Of a DNA stretch of 64,000 nucleotides, positions 12,601 to 25,500 are shown one piece after another. The DNA is taken from positions 1,260,218-1,324,217 of the forward strand of contig VFFE01007108.1 of the NCBI GenBank assembly GCA_008921705.1, read 5' to 3'. Source of the stretch: Burhinus oedicnemus (lineage: Eukaryota; Chordata; Aves; Charadriiformes; Burhinidae). The translations under genes and the position numbers were made by a program. Each line of letters begins with the position of its first letter. The first letter of the stretch is position 1. The notes beneath the pieces were generated by a model. It was given only the letters and a program-made list of their open reading frames with translations. It had not been told where the DNA came from and ran no database searches.

Positions 12601-14379
12601 AATTAAGAATTTGCAATAACAAACTGCTAAAATAATTTAAAAATAGCCATTTTAAGATGATAAGCAAAAAAAATAATTATTCACTTGGAAATCAACATGA
12701 TTTACTGTTCTATTTTGACCTTCATTCAAATATAAGTTTTGTAAAAGTATTACTGTAAATTAGCATGTACTGGAGCCACCAGTCTGTCCAGAATAATAGA
12801 AGATAGTTGTATTTTTCTATTAGTAATATAGCTGGTGCATAATTTTTACATCAAGTGTCAGCATCTCACAGCATGAGAAAATGATGTATTCAGAAAGGAC
12901 ACATTACAGAGTGAAGAATATTAAAGCGTTCTACTGGAGAAAGACTATTAAGGGAAAATGTGATTTTGATGGCAGTAATGACCCATCAGTCCAAGATAAA
13001 ACAGGTACATATTTAATACCACAAGACCCTTAGACTGAACACCTCTTTGCATTACATTTAGTTTTACAGGTAACATACACCTCACCCCCATTACCAAAAT
13101 CTCATGCAATTAAAATACGTGGAGGGTTAAACTTCAGCAGAATAAAGGTAGGCATATAGTATGAAGTAGAAAGGTCTGAAGGCAGTTATTTGCTTATTGA
13201 GTATATAACCCACTAAAACTGACACAAATCTTTAGAAGGGAAGGTAGAGATGACATTGTGAGATTATCTGCGCCCTCATTTCTCCCTGTAAACATCTGCA
13301 GAGCTATCTCTTTATCCTCCTTCCAGTTGCTTTAATACCTTCAACTGCAATAATGCATATGTTAAAAAAAAACACAAAAAAACCCCAACCAAACAACAAC
13401 AAACAAAAAACTCAACAATATGCAAAACCCACCCTCTCCCTCCCAAAATAAAAACACCCACCCACAGCATGTCTGTGGTTAAGGTCTTGGTATACTGAGA
13501 CAACTGCCAGGCAAGCTGACCGATAGTATTTGCCTCTTTATACTCCTTCCCATCTGCCTGTGTCCATCTGCTCTCTTGTCTATTATTTAAAGTCTTTGTA
13601 GTAGTCACCATATTTTACTTTCCTGTTGGAAACAGCATTTAGCACAAAGAGGCCTTGGGTTCACCGTGACATTAATAAACATTATTACAGCTAGTACATT
13701 TTTATTATAGCGTGGTTTTTTTTTTTCTTCCTTTTGACTACATCAGTTTCTCATGCTGTAGGATTGTAGTTCATGAAGATCTTTGAAGAATTCTGTACTA
13801 CCTACATTTTTAATGAAAATGCCTACCTCCTGCTGGTTTGGCACAAACTAAGGGCTCCAGTACAATTGAATTTGCAGCCAGATGGGGAAAAAATATCTGT
13901 TTTAAGAATGAGCAAACATATTTAGTTCATGGCTATTAGTTAGCTCCTGCTTTTCCCATCAAATGGGATAGAAATTACTTAAATCTCTGTTCGCAAATCT
14001 TATGCATGTCTTTAAAAACTGTCAATAAATGTAAGAAGTAATATATTTCTAGAATAAATTTCCACACTTGCTTTGTTGAAACTAAACTGCAAAAATTAAA
14101 GGATCCCTTTCAGGATCAGGCCTTTTTTGCTGTTCCTGAAGGCTGAACAAGCTGAGCAGAATCTCTTCAGCCTCACTCGGAATCTTGTGTTTTGCTCTGC
14201 TTGTGCTGAGTGCTGGGAGTGGCACCGAAAAGCATCCCACTTTTTCAGTGGAAAGCATCTTTCAGTGGGGGGAAAAAAGTGCTTTCAATGGGTGTTCCAC
14301 TTGCAAAGAACAGCTTGCTGAATGTCATCTTGCGCTTAAATTCGCTGAAGCTGCCTATTAGAAGCAGTACGCAACTGTG
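6691..14379. other. Long non-coding stretch with only chance ORFs
   Basis: No gene is recognised. The largest open frame is 8464-9021 (+, 185 codons), which has no recognisable domain and no obvious splice setting. Overlapping ORFs on opposite strands at 6737-7096 look like chance in a slightly less AT-rich patch. An A- and C-rich low-complexity tract lies at about 13361-13420. Confidence 0.5.
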
Positions 14380-14580
14380 ATCCTTAACTCTAAATCTGGG
14401 CCGATGCAATCAGTCCCTTTCCCTTAAGTTAATGAGCAGATCTACATTGATTTGAATGTCAGCTTAATCAGACTGTAAGCTCTTCAGGGAGAGGAATTGA
14501 ATTTTCTGTGATGTGTGGCATCCAGCCTGTTGTCAGAGATTTAATTCGGGATGATAACAGTAGTTACAAAAAAGCTGGAA
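14380..14580 (+). mobile_element. Possible ancient L2/L3/MIR-like retroelement tail
   Basis: The phrase GACTGTAAGCTCTTCAGGGA near 14469, preceded by a segment resembling 'attgatttgaatgtcagc' near 14446, recalls the 3' ends of ancient amniote LINE/SINE families. In those, 'actgtaagctcttcaggg' introduces the tail. The copy is badly worn and has no coding content. The family is uncertain and the recognition rests on memory of family 3' ends rather than an alignment. Confidence 0.4.
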
Positions 14581-17500
14581 ACCATTTTATTAAGTACAGA
14601 AAAGAGCATTTTAATGATAACTTCTGTCATAAGGCCACTGTTTAAGTGAAATATTAGGTTAAAATAAAACATCAAGCATCAACTAGTATTTATTGATACT
14701 TTACATGTCTCTCACTCAGTACTCTCTATTAATGAAGTCTTCTGTTTCTTCAATAATAGAATAATGCTTATGAATTTCACATTCTCCGTTATTTCCCTTG
14801 CAAAGTACTAAATTTGGGGTAAAGCTATTTTTGTATTGTTAATTTCTCACTCTCTCTGTATCCATGTCTTAAATATTAGATCACAAAGTAAATAATTCTG
14901 CTTTATCCAGTAATATTGAGAATTAGTGACACAGTGCACTGTCACTACATGCCTGTACTTGGAAAACTATCACTTTAGGATTATATCTTGCAACTTCTTA
15001 ATATACATGTGATGTGGAGTACTTTTTTTTTTACAAGTGCTCCTATTAAAAAGCAGTAACATTAGTTGCAAAGTTATTTACTGTATGAGGTGTCGGGATA
15101 GGTGAATTTGCCTTTTGTACGATGATCTGTTTTATCAAGAACCTTTCACACATGTGGATGTACTGCTCAAGAGAGGTGCTGCGCTAACAGGTCTATAAAA
15201 GTGACACATACTGCCCACATGATTAGAAAAGTATCTAATATAGATGCACTGCCACCTGCCTTTTTCCACAGAAACTGTCACAGTCATTCCATTTCAAGGC
15301 TATCTCTGAGTTAAGTCCTCAGCTTGTATGGCCCAATTCAATGTCTAGCTTCTGCTGAGACTGATAATTAACCTTTCAGTCGTCATAACAGGCTTCAGAT
15401 TGAACTACTCTGAGAAGAGGTAAAAATAGTGGATGTTACACTTTTCTGGGGTGAGAGAAGATTTTCTTTTTATTTGAAATATTCTGGGATATTGTTTTTT
15501 TGTTTGAGGAAAAAATGTAATTCACCTTTTGCTCTTGAAAAATTAGTCTCATTGAGGAAAAACTCCAGCTATTTTCCTTCATTTTTCCTACCATTAAATG
15601 AAGAGAAAAAGACTGTCATTGGGAAATAAATGCAGATGATTTGGGAAAGGATAATGTGATAGTCGTGATGCCTCACACAAAGTTCACGTACAACTATTCG
15701 CACCTGATGTGCCCGTTAGCTATATTGATGTAGAAGATCAGTTTTATCTATTATGAAACAGTTTTCCCTCCTCCAGATCCATGAAATTGTTAAATTTGAT
15801 CTCTGTACAGAATAAGAGGAAAAGCTAGCAGCAGAACTGTGTGAACATTGCCAATGCTTTCTGAGTGCATTCAATCAAGTTAAAAAAACCCAACACATTA
15901 ATTTCTCCATATTTCCCTCCATGGTTATATTGAGTTCCCATGAAGAAAAAGGCGTCATTGGTTGACGCTTCCTGTCGTAAGCGTTTGGGACAAGTATCTC
16001 AAGGAGTCAAGAAGGCTGAAGTGAAATGCTCATACAGTTACTCACTTTTGAGGTAGCATATATATTAGGTGAGAGACCTTTCCGGGTAGTGAAATAGTGA
16101 AGAGGGCTCTTTTAAGCCTGGTTAGAGCCCTGGCACAGAGGCAAATAACAAACCCAGCCACTGATCAAACCTCTCTCTTCATTACTGGGAAGACTCATGC
16201 ATATACAGCGGACTGCCCAGCAGTGACAGGAGAAAATTAAAACTTGCATTCAGCCACTTACACTGTCAGGAGCTTAATTCTTCTAGGAATTATGCTTCAG
16301 GTGAAGGACTTATGTTCCCAAAAAAGCCAAAGATTGTCTGGAAGACAGCATCTTCTGGAACTGCCTAACTCTTTCAGGGCTGAAACAGCCGTAGGAATTT
16401 TAACTTTTGGAGGATGGAAATAAGGCGCAAGATCTGAAAGACAACTCTACAAGATTTCTGTCCATCTTTACTCACAAAAGACATTTAAACACATGGTTAC
16501 AGCAACTCCAGTGGGATTCAGTCACGTGTTCTAAGCTGGATATGAATGATGTTTTGAAGAATCACGGTCAATATGCATATATATACTCAATTAGCGATGG
16601 CACAGCAACTAGTTGTTCTGGCTCATCCAAAAGCTTGAATTTTGAGATGCTACTGACTAGGTAAAAGAATCCCTTTGCAATCAAGCCAGATTTGCTTAGT
16701 AAATTTAAACAAATACTGAAAAGAGTGTGGAAACTACTTGACAAGTTTAAACTCTCTTTCTGTTCATCAAAGTTCCTGGTATAAATTATTCTTTCAGTTC
16801 TGTCTCACAAACACCATTTTCTTGTCTTGAGCTGTTTTTCAACAATACCAGTATCACTTCAGAGAAAACCTGACATTTCCACATCTGAAATACAAGACTG
16901 AACTACCTCAGTGTGGCTTTGATGGTAGCCAGTCTGTCTAGTCTTCAAAATGCAACTTTTTACAAAGACCTGGAGGTTTCAAATTTTTTTGAATTTGATC
17001 AGAAGTCACTATATTATTATCATTTTTAAAAACACAAGAAAGTCTTACATCTCTCCTAATATAGTCATGTTCTTAAGTTTAAGAAAAATTTATATTTATA
17101 GCTTTGTTATCCTAAGACAACTAGTAGGTACAGTTGCATGCTTTGGAGTAGGAGGTTGGAGATCAGTCACCAAAATTCATTGTCAGTCCGGGCAGTACTC
17201 AGCCAATAATGAGATGCAAGCAAGCACCTAAGTATAAGTATCTCAATTATGGTTTTAATGTACAGATTGATATAGAATCTAAAGTGCAGTGAAAGCTACA
17301 TCCCACACTGAAACATGGCAAGCAGTCCTTAAAGAGAGGAGGAAAGAATTTTACTCACTGAAGGAAAGTATTGTCTACTAGCTAGTTATATATAGGCAGC
17401 AATACCTTCGCTAACAAAGCAATATATACATATTGAAGAAGGGGAAACAATTCCGGGTTTTATTAAGAAGAATGGCCTGATTGTCTCCTGTGTAAGCATA

Positions 17501-20175
17501 GATTAACATGAGTTTTGGAGCAAAAGAATATGTCTGTCTGGATGACCTCCAAGGACTGAAGGGGAGGAGAGCTAACACTCCACCAAGGGGCAGGAAGGGG
17601 AGCAAGCGGAGATGTAAGCATCCTGAAGATGCACTGTGAAGGTGCTTCCCTGTTGGAAGCTAAAAGAAGCTGTAATGGGCAAAATTTCAGGTGGAGGCTA
17701 TTGAGCAGAGGCAATCAGAAACAGGAGGGAAAGACCCAAGCCCCAAATGATAACTTCTCAAAATGGACATGGTATTACATGAATAAGGGAGAAAGAGTTT
17801 TCTTAACACAGCCTTGCTTTAATTACACTAGGCAAGGTTTTCTTTCACTTCTGCATGTATATCTCTTTTGTAATGATTTGTAACTGTGCTGTTTTGGGAT
17901 GCTCTGAATAAATGCTTGTATTTGCATTTTACCATAACTGAGCTTGAGTGAGATTGAATGCAACTGGAAGAGCACAACATTGCTTGCCCAAAAAAATCTA
18001 TATACTGTGTTATCTCAATAAACCCTGCCTCCTTAGTACATACTCCTATACTCAAAGGGTAACTAACAGGCTACATTTCAGTCACACAAGTCAGGTAGAG
18101 GGCTTGCACCACAGACATCAGGAGAGAGTCATGGTTGAATGTGAGGCTTGCAGGAAAAATGGCATAGTATGGTTTCCACTGCACTGACGGCTAAAAGAAT
18201 CTTCTAAAAAAATAGAACAAAGTCACATGCTCCAAAAGCTGCTCAGTAACTTTGGAGTGAAAACTATATAGGAGATAAGGCATAAACATTCAATCAACCG
18301 GTAAGCTTACAGTATCATCTTCCAGTGCAGCAGGCTTTTTCCAAAAACTTTACAATGCATTGCTCTTGCTTCCCCCGGGGGTTTTCTCCTTCTCGAACAG
18401 TGGAATGATATGAATTCCAAAGGCAGGAGATTTTATAAAGGGAGGAGAGAAGAAGATGTTTCATTCAAAGCCAAAACAGGAAAATTGATGTATTTAGCTG
18501 ACATTTAGACTTCATATTTATCTGTATTATGAGAGTCCATGATCTGGAATTGCTCTTCCAACCTCTTTCTCTGCCTTTACCTCTGTACCTCTCTGAAAGT
18601 GTAGGCTTTAGTGTAGGGCTCTGATGCTCAGAAAGTAAAAGAAGAGGCTTTTTCTTTAAGACTTCTATGTTCTGGAATAATTTATAAAAACAAAATAATC
18701 ATTATGTAAGTTAATGTTTTGTCTCCAAGTACATATTTGTTATTATATTTTTAATTATTGTTATTACAACGTTGCTTGTAAGACCCTGCCAAGATTATAT
18801 TTGCCTGTCATAACAGGGGAGTCAAAAAACACTGTAAGGGCCATTGTGCTGAAGAAAAACTAACCTAGGTGGACAAGCCAAATAAGAGACAAATGGATGT
18901 AAAGACAGATAAAATTGGTCGCTTAAATCCACAAAGCTTATCTGTGACAGTGGCTGCAGAAAACCTGGATCTTACTGAAACAAAACTGTCAGATCTAACA
19001 GTGTATCAAGCTTTGAAAAAGTTTGGTCACACATCTGAAATCCACACTTAATCTCACCCAAATTTCACAAATCAAAGTCGTACACAAAAGCTATCTGGGG
19101 AAAAATTATAATCATGAAACAACCCATGTTCATCTTTTTATATTTGTTCTGTTAAACTGCTTCTCCATTCCTCACTAGTTCCCTTCAGCCTAGGTATCTG
19201 TCCCCGGATCCTGAAAAACTGTAATATTCTGTACCAGGAATAAGCTTACAGACAGAATCATCTGTCAGTCAGGTGACTCACTATAAGCAGACTGTCCCTG
19301 AGGGACATGGTCAGTGGTGAAGAGAAAGCATCAGGCGTTACATAGTCCCTAAGTGTTGGTTGATGCCTCAGATCAGGAGGAAGGCACCATGGCACACTCT
19401 GGCTAAAGGGTAATGAGAAACTTGAGAGAATCTGTGTGGGCAGGGAACATGAGTCACTCTTCATAAATATAGAAAAATCAGCCAAGACAATTGCTAGATT
19501 TCCCATCTATCATCTGAAGCTACATCATTTGAAACATCCACTTCTGAAGTAGAAATCCCTACGCAGCGTTTCGCATACAGTGCATATGGCTGAGTACTTT
19601 GTGTGAACAAAGCAGATAATGAAATCAAACAAGGTTTCAAAAAGTTGTTTCCCCAGTTAATTTTGAATGCTGTGCAATGGGGATAGAGCAAAGATGCTTT
19701 TCACTAAAAAGCAGTCAAAAACTAGCATCTTTGTCTTAGTATGTGGCTTGCACATCTATGAAGACGGAGGAGTACAAGGCATGGAGCCATCAATAATAGA
19801 ATAGCTCGTTCCATTCTTAAGACTTTATGAACTGGAAAATACAATACACTGCATTCCTGCATGCTTATAATGTGAAGAACGCTAGTTTCCTAGTGGAGAG
19901 CAGTTATTGAGAAATCTGATGAAATTCCTTTCTCCAACTTCCAATACCACTGTTAGAAAAGTGGGGAGAAAGGTAAAGAAATAAATGACAAGCTCTATAA
20001 CATGTTTTGTTTTTTAAAAAGAAATTATCCCACATAAGTTGTATACTCTCTACTGTCTGGCACACAACACCTGGTTTTAGTCTTCAAAGCAGATCAACAG
20101 GAAAAAAATGTATTGTTGGCAAATAATAATTAGGTGCATATGCATAATCCTAACCTATTTTTTTTCTTTTTATAG
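14581..20175. other. AT-rich non-coding stretch
   Basis: No gene, RNA gene or named repeat is recognised. Open frames are all under 100 codons and lack recognisable domains. The last 30 bases form the intron end (branch point and polypyrimidine tract) of the candidate exon that follows. Confidence 0.5.
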
Positions 20176-20360
20176 TCAACGTACTACTGTTATGGCATCC
20201 GATGGCACCCAACTGTGGCAGGTAACCAAAGCTCTAACCAAACCTTCTGGACAAGATTTGGGAACAAATCGACACTCTGGCACTTTCACTTTAGGAAGCT
20301 TTTCCAATACATTGTTTTTGAAGCATCTGATGACTACACTGAGAATCATGATCTACTCTG
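20176..20360 (+). other. Candidate exon, unrecognised product
   Basis: Upstream is a near-consensus branch point (CCTAAC, about 20148-20153), then an almost pure pyrimidine tract and TATAG, a strong 3' splice site. An in-frame TAG sits exactly at the junction, so the frame opens only if splicing occurs. The frame starting at 20176 is open for 62 codons and stops at 20362-20364. Two possible donors are CAG|GTAACC (exon end 20221) and CTCTG|GTAAAT (exon end 20360). The peptide has sequons NQS, NQT and NKS at residues 17, 21 and 30, four tryptophans and one cysteine in STYYCYGIRW. The sequons would fit an extracellular protein. I do not recognise a family. A different frame (20108-20488) is open too, which weakens the coding case. 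Confidence 0.25.
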
Positions 20361-20364
20361 GTAA

Positions 20365-22364
20365 ATTAAGAATTCCTCTTAGATGTGTGATAACAAGTTC
20401 AGCCTTCTCCGCTCTCAGGCAACTAGCTAACAGTGCAATATTGGAAATCCAAAAAGTCACCTCATTAATCAAACTAAAGTCAATATAACATATGCATATA
20501 ATGGAGCATGGAAGAGGCAGAGTTCAAGAATGCTCACCCTGTCTCCATCATTTACACTTTTGTGCTTTTGCCTGTAACATAGTGCGACCGGTACACAAGC
20601 AAGCATGAACAGCCTTAAAGAACGCTACCTGTGCCAACAGAAACATCACATACTGGCCAAATCTCTTCCTCCTCTGGAAACTCACCCATTATTTAATATA
20701 TCCCTTTCACCCCAAGAGATTCTTCTGCAACATTAACAGAGATAATATTATTCCACTACATGCCACAGGTCCCACCTTTCTGTCAGCGCTCTGCAACTGT
20801 TGCTTGGCAGTGTGTGTGCCCATCTCTTCACCAGGGTTATCTGTAGGTGAAGATCTCCAGCAATGCAAATAGTTTCTTGGTCTTGTTTACACCCATAGTG
20901 TTTGCCTCTTGGTGAGGCAGAAGCTGAAACAATAAATTTGTTTTTAACAACAATGTCATGGCCCAATGTCATGAGGCACCACCAGCCTGGCTGTCCCTGC
21001 CAGGCCCTAGAAGAATAGCATGAGATCTCAAGCTGCTCTTGCTCAACAGAGGGATGGGTATGTATTTTCTGAGGCTCTTGGTCTAACTTAGACACAGGAA
21101 ATAGGTCATTGTGAAACTCAGTTCTTCCCATCTGAAATGTATCCACAATGATTTAGACTTCTAGTTTATTCCTGCCCATTTTCTACACCAAGGACCTTGC
21201 TTGCTTGCGATACTCTGAGGTGTTGAAGGGGAAGGATGGAGAGAAAACACTGACTGTAATGCATAGCAGTTAAAGAAAGGTGCCCGAGTGATACACCACA
21301 GCACAAAATGTTCTTCCCCTCCTGCCTCAAACAAGAAAAAAATCCCTTCCAAATGCGAGGAATTAAATGATGCTAAGGTGAACATCATCCAGGTCCATCA
21401 GCTGTCCTTTCCTTGGATAAAAGATTATTAGTCAGCAAAGGACATCTAATTCTTCCTCTAATGTTTTTTCATTAATCAAGCGTACTCCTAGTTCTCATTA
21501 ATTATATGCATCCCAAAATACTTGCTAGTAGTTGCAGTCACTCAGGGATGAGCAATATGAGAAGAGAATATTAATAACTGTGTCATAAGCAGCTCTTGCC
21601 AAAGTACATTTAAATTAATGGATCTAAGAAATTATTTCTTTTCTAATGAGAATCATTAAACATGAGACGGAATTTTAGCAACATCTGAAAAGGCGTAACA
21701 GACTGTCAGCGGTTTCAAAGCCTAAGCAGAAATTTAAGCAGTTGCTCTTTCAGGTGAAGAAAAAATGTATGGGGGAAAATGTTTTCGAAACAGTTGAACT
21801 AAACTTTTTACAAACAAGTTAAAACTACAGGTAAAACTGAAAAAATTCTTGCCTTGGTATTACCAATTAAAATACATTTAAAGTGAACCTAGAGAAAATG
21901 AACAAAGTGCATGTATGGAAAAATATAATGCCTTTGCCTGGAAGAACTTATGATCTAAGTAGATACTAGAAAGACAAGAAATGGATGATACAAGCAAGCA
22001 AACAAAATCAAGTGAAAGGCAAGTGTATTTACCATATTCTGTGGCCTCCAATCATTCATATTCATACCAAAAGTTAAACCCTATGCATTAAAATAGTATT
22101 TAACAACAGTGGAAACATGGAAAGCCTGATGGAGAGGGAGCAAAGTCAGTGAGTGGCACTCAACAAAATTTCAATGAAAGAATTGCTGAATGCAGCAAAA
22201 TTTCTAGCTAGCTTCTAAGCTTCTAATATTTTGTTGTTCCTTTTAGCTGACAGCTGTAATTTGACCCCCCAAAGATGACAGAATGTACAAAAAATACCAG
22301 AAAGTAAACTTAGCACTTAGGAATATGCTGGATCAGCTACCATCACCTCTATTTTACTGTATTA
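20365..22364. other. Non-coding stretch
   Basis: Nothing is recognised except chance ORFs on the minus strand (20748-21146 and 21161-21388), which lack known domains. No partner exon for the 20.2-kb candidate could be picked out. Confidence 0.45.
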
Positions 22365-22512
22365 CCATCCCTGGAGGTATTTAAGAGACAAGTAGACATG
22401 GTGCTTAGGGACATGGTTTAGTGGTGGTTTTGGCAGTGTCAGATTAATGGTTGGACTTGATGATCTTAAAGGTCTCTTCCAATCTAGGCAAATCTGTGAT
22501 TCTGTGATTTTC
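22365..22512 (+). mobile_element. CR1 3'-end fragment (plus strand)
   Basis: The sequence reads as a CR1 3' UTR. It begins near CCCTGGAGGTATTTAAGAGA and continues through TTAGTGGTGGTTTTGGCAGT and GGTTGGACTTGATGATCTTA. It then reads AAGGTCTCTTCCAATCTAGG and ends in two tail octamers of the ATTCTGTG type. Only the last 150 bases of the element remain, and there is no RT sequence. The tail differs from the ATTCTATG tail of the copy at 3.3-5.1 kb, which suggests a different CR1 subfamily. Confidence 0.9.
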
Positions 22513-22550
22513 TACCCACCTTCAAATATTTCAGTGGAAGATGCAAACAT

Positions 22551-22582
22551 TTTTACAATACAATGCAAACTGTATTGTAAAA
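22551..22582. repeat. Perfect 12-bp inverted repeat (hairpin)
   Basis: TTTTACAATACA at 22551-22562 is followed by an 8-base loop and its exact reverse complement TGTATTGTAAAA at 22571-22582. It lies about 40 bases after the end of the CR1 fragment. It is AT-rich, and no function is implied. Confidence 0.6.
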
Positions 22583-25500
22583 TTTACAAATAGATGGGAT
22601 AGCCCATCTTGATGAAGGTTTTGTTGCAACACTGATAATTAGCTGACATAGTAGTTTATGTTCACCAGGCTCTAAATACAGTAGTTTTTAACAGCCACAT
22701 AACTTTTTGTGTCCTTGCTGCCTGTATAAACAATACTTTTCTGAATCTAAAATCCAAACCCAATCTTCAATACACACAATGTTTATCATCTGTGAGGAAG
22801 TTTCACAGTTCAAAAAATAGTATCTTCATGCATATAAGATTTTAAGGTTTTGAAAATTAGTAGTAAAAAAAGCAGCTTTTGTCCATCTACAGAGCCAAGA
22901 GTTACAAAATTACCTATCCTATGTACTTACCAAGATCCAGAGGGCCACAAAAGATGGCAATGAGTCTTCCTTGAATAAAGACAGTCACTATAAATTGAAT
23001 ACTTCAATTTTTCAGTATTTTGGCTACACTACTACAGGAATATGGGGAATAATTCTGTCTGGGTTTTACCTTCAATTTTGCACTGAGGTAACTAAAGCCA
23101 GGCAAATGATACACAGTGATGAACAGATACAAATTATTTTTCTTAGGAGGAATATAAGCTATTAATGTTGATACTTAACAATGGAAAATCCTATTCAAAT
23201 TTGTGAGTATGAACAGTCTTCTAATGGAACAAATTCTGATGAGAAGAACTGTCATACGAGATATTGCAGCTAGAACACAGTCTGAAATCAGATCCAGAGA
23301 TCCTGGCTGTCATTTTCTAGTACATTAATTAATACATTGATCTTTTCTTCTGAACCTCTAATGAGGCCCAGCTTCCTCCGCCCACACGGAGGGAGAATCT
23401 TTAATATGACTTAATCACTAACAGAAGTGTGAGTCAGTACATTCATTATCCTTAATGTCAGCCATTTCCTCAGAGCAGGAAACTAGGAGAACCATAGCAA
23501 AAACGAGGACCCTCTGGACAGAAGAGCCTGGATACATAAGCAGTCTGTTCCCCAACAGCTGATTTAGCCACGAATTATGAAGACAATACCATTTTGCTAC
23601 AATAATCTTTAGCAATTGTTTTGTGTCAGAAATACACCTTAGGGAGACTGTAGGGTTTCTCCTAGGCATCTGTGTTCCATTAGCAAAGGTAACTCCAAAG
23701 GGTTCGGGTAATTCCTATGAAAGGTTGAGAAAGCCCAGTTTGAGCAAAACAGGAGAAACAGAAGTGGAAACCTCACAAGTCCCTGTGGTCTGCCAAGGAA
23801 GTACGTTTGTTTCATGAATCTTCTGTTTCAAGATTAAAAGTGATGGGCAGTATTCTCCTACTACATCACTACTGCCATTTTAAATGTCTCCAATGGCAAA
23901 TGACACAAAAATTATTAGTTTGCAATGCTATTAAGCACTGTTGTCGTGCTAAGTCTCTGAGTTCTCCTACCACTCTCTGCGCTGCCCTAAATAACCATCT
24001 TTGTGCCATCTAGTGCCATAATGCCTTTCCTGGACCTGGCCTTCATCCAACACCCACTGAACCCTTTCTCCAAAGGTTTAAACGGTTCTATGCTATTTGG
24101 TGGCATATGAAGACAAATGAAGCATCAGTTCTGCAAAACATTAAAATGTTATTATGCACTTACCATCCTGAAAGATGCACCTGAACTTAACACTGGTGAT
24201 GGTACTGTCCTTCCAGAGAAAAAGAAAGAAAACTAGCAGCTTATACAGATATTATTAAACTCTCTTCCTCCTAAATTTTCCATCTTGCAGTGGTGCTCAT
24301 GCGCTACCCTTGGCTTGCCATTGCGGGGTCAGGAAAACTGACATGGCTGTGGCAACTTGTCAGTATCACGCAGATGGCATGGATTCAAATATAAAGATAA
24401 ACTGTGTAAAACATGGAAACCTACTGTGCGTTGCTAATACATTAGACTTATGGGACAGTTTAATTACATGTCAGATGATTATCTTTTGCAGATATGGCAT
24501 AAATTTGTCCAAAACTAGGTAATTATTTATTAGCTTTAAACAATTTCAAGTAGTTGAATATTTATGCAACTCTACACCCTTTTCCTTTCTCTTTGTGTTG
24601 AATGAGTCTACTTAATTTATAGCAACTACCACAACATAGAAATAAGAGGAACTTTGCCTACAAACCAATGACAAATGTTCACGATGTTGTCAGGTTGCCT
24701 GTCACAAGCTTTTTAGTTTTGATCTATGTGAAGCTTACAATAATTATTGCTGTCACATCTGAATGGTAAAGTACAGTATTAAAATTTAGAGTAGGAAATG
24801 GCTTGAAAAATTCACAAGAATGAATAAAGGAGACATTACTGAATTTTTAGGATCTGAGCAATTTTACAAAATTGTTTTACAATTTTTCAGAGTTCGGCTA
24901 AGAAGTCAATCCTGAGAGCAATACTCGCAATTGTTTCTGAATTTGAACAGGAAAAAATCAGGATCTTGTTATTACAGATAACAATTTATTTTATTTACAT
25001 TTTTGCATGTCTATTACTAACTTCATCTTAGCAATCCATACGGCATTTGATTTACAGTTTCTTCCATTTTATTGCAGATATGCAATTAACTGGCAAGGAA
25101 GTAATGCACTGGTTTAGTACAGAATTTGACAAAAAATACTAGCAATTTAAGAATGAAAAGCATCCCTCTAAATGTTAGTACAGTATACATTTTTTTGAGA
25201 GGTTTTTTTAATTTTCATTATTTTCTTTTTGATCTTATTTGTGAAGTTTTGGCAGCTTTGAGTACCTTTTATATAGTGAAAACCAGAGTTCTGATGTTGC
25301 AAATCATTCACTACAGGTTCATCATATTTTTATTATAATATCTAAATATAAAAGAGATTTCGAAATTGTTATATGTCTGTATTTTCAGCAGTAACTGTGC
25401 TGAAATGCAGGAGACAGCACAGGATGGAGAAGCAGAAAAGACCAAGTCTGAAGAAATATTAGCAGGAAGAAGGAAAAGAGAAAAAAAAGTGGAAAAATGA

